Origin: Anaerolineae bacterium
GTDB lineage: Bacteria > Chloroflexota > Anaerolineae > B4-G1
Length of the DNA stretch: 21,116 bases
Direction: 5' to 3'
Assembly: GCA_030612185.1 (NCBI GenBank)
Contig: JAUWOI010000013.1
Location: 1-21,116, forward strand
Shown: one piece after another, positions 20,576 to 21,116 of the stretch
Layout: every line of letters starts with the position of its first letter
Numbering within the stretch: the first letter of the stretch is position 1
Program-made: the position numbers and the translations under genes
Notes under the pieces: model-generated
Told to the model about the DNA's origin: nothing
What the model saw: the letters and a program-made list of their open reading frames with translations, nothing else
Databases searched by the model: none

Positions 20576-20925
20576 GCCTGCTCCCTGACGGCGCGCAACT
20601 GCGCCGTGGTAACCAGTGAATTCAACCGCTCAACTTCAGCCTTCAGAATACGCCGCCCCAGATCGGTGAGCGCGTACTCCTTGCGCTCCCGGTTCGAGGG
20701 GGCGGCGCCGGATTCGTTCACCCGCCGGATCCAACCCTGATTCAGCAGTCGCTTGATAGCGCCGTACAACGTACCGGTGCTCAGCAGAACGCGCCCCTCA
20801 CTCAGGACTTGCACCTCTTTCATAATTGCATAGCCGTGCTTCGGCTCCTTGGTGAGACTCAACACGATGAAAAAAGTCGCCTCCCTGAGCGGTAGATTCG
20901 ACTGAACGTCTGTGCAAGTTGTCAT
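20572..20925 (-). CDS. PadR-family transcriptional regulator
   Basis: A 117-residue winged-helix protein. The pattern LREATFFIVLSLTKEPKHGYAIMKEVQVLSEGRVLLSTGTLYGAIKRLLNQGWIRRV...ERKEYALTDLGRRILKAEVERL is characteristic of PadR: the KHGYAIM helix, the GTLYGAIKRL recognition helix, and the RKEYALTDLGRRIL wing. PadR proteins usually repress their own operon, often with a neighbouring membrane protein, as here. AAGGAAG precedes the ATG. The promoter at 20970-20998 and an inverted repeat over its -10 box fit autorepression. Confidence 0.92.
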   Translation of the reverse strand: MTTCTDVQSNLPLREATFFIVLSLTKEPKHGYAIMKEVQVLSEGRVLLSTGTLYGAIKRLLNQGWIRRVNESGAAPSNRERKEYALTDLGRRILKAEVERLNSLVTTAQLRAVREQA

Positions 20926-20952
20926 AGGGCTTCCTTGATGCGTAGTTTAACG

Positions 20953-20973
20953 ATATGTCATCTAACGCCATAT
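20953..20973. promoter_or_regulatory. Candidate PadR operator, ATATG-N11-CATAT
   Basis: Inverted pentamers at 20953-20957 and 20969-20973 overlap the -10 box of the PadR promoter. Spacing and AT-rich half-sites fit known PadR operators of the ATGT-N8-ACAT kind loosely; binding is inferred. Confidence 0.45.
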
Positions 20974-20998
20974 TACCACAGTTTGCGGGAAAAGTCAA
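20970..20998 (-). promoter_or_regulatory. Promoter of the PadR/membrane-protein operon
   Basis: TTGACT (20993-20998) and TAATAT (20970-20975) are separated by 17 bases, and the PadR ATG is 45 bases downstream. Confidence 0.75.
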
Positions 20999-21116
20999 GG
21001 GTTTTCCTCAGATAACCCAGAGGGCTGCGGGGCTGGTACGGTTAAATCGTTTCGGTTGTGCAAAACGCGAATGGCGGATAGAATAGCGTCGGAGGTTAGC
21101 GGTATTGTAGTGAGAT

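Overview
The window is a stretch of bacterial chromosome of moderate to high GC. It carries several families of short dispersed repeats, three toxin-antitoxin-like pairs and a partial phage-defence locus. Dispersed elements of the type CGTCATTGCGAG..., in-frame CTTCGACTGCG-type repeats and the AGAAACCGG hairpin are common in Chloroflexota genomes, so I suspect that phylum (for example Anaerolineae or relatives). This is inference; no rRNA or taxonomic marker gene is present.

Region 1 (1-9260) is transcribed entirely on the minus strand. It starts at a near-consensus promoter (9230-9258) and a 1185-residue SNF2-type helicase with a C-terminal DUF3883 domain. It ends, at the window edge, in the N-terminal 231 codons of a DUF1156-type adenine DNA methyltransferase. 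This pair resembles the drmD/drmMI start of class 1 DISARM; the remaining genes would lie beyond position 1. Between the two genes sit cargo modules: a large PIN protein with an elongated Phd-type antitoxin, a small PIN/Phd pair, and an ATPase/TOPRIM pair. Separating them are scars of the helicase 3' end (2605-2850 and 5468-5500) and of the methylase 5' end (3851-3923). The junction therefore looks like a repeatedly used insertion site whose flanks were copied along with the cargo. This is the most unusual architecture in the window.

Region 2 (9260-10306) has no convincing gene. It holds a tandemly expanded repeat element, a consensus plus-strand promoter without an evident ORF, and a 112-bp MITE-like element with 12-bp terminal inverted repeats and an 8-bp target duplication.

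Region 3 (10307-14533, plus strand) is a compact sulfur-transfer operon: TusA, a YeeE/YedE transporter, three DsrE/F/H-type proteins, a dihydrolipoamide-dehydrogenase-like flavoprotein and a GcvH/LbpA-like lipoyl carrier. No glycine cleavage genes, 2-oxoacid dehydrogenase genes or sHdr genes are present in the window. The set suggests uptake of thiosulfate or another sulfur compound, persulfide relay through TusA/DsrEFH, and handling by a dedicated lipoyl carrier recycled by its own reductase. By eye its base composition is lower in GC than the flanks, which suggests transfer.

Region 4 (14636-21116) contains a Tat-exported DUF362 lipoprotein candidate, a MazF-like toxin with a small antitoxin-like partner, an antibiotic-biosynthesis-monooxygenase (ABM) gene, an ABC exporter, a truncated second ABM copy, a polytopic membrane protein and its PadR-type regulator. 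The exporter is bracketed by a 214-bp direct repeat made of the ABM gene, so recombination between the copies would delete it and leave an intact ABM reading frame.
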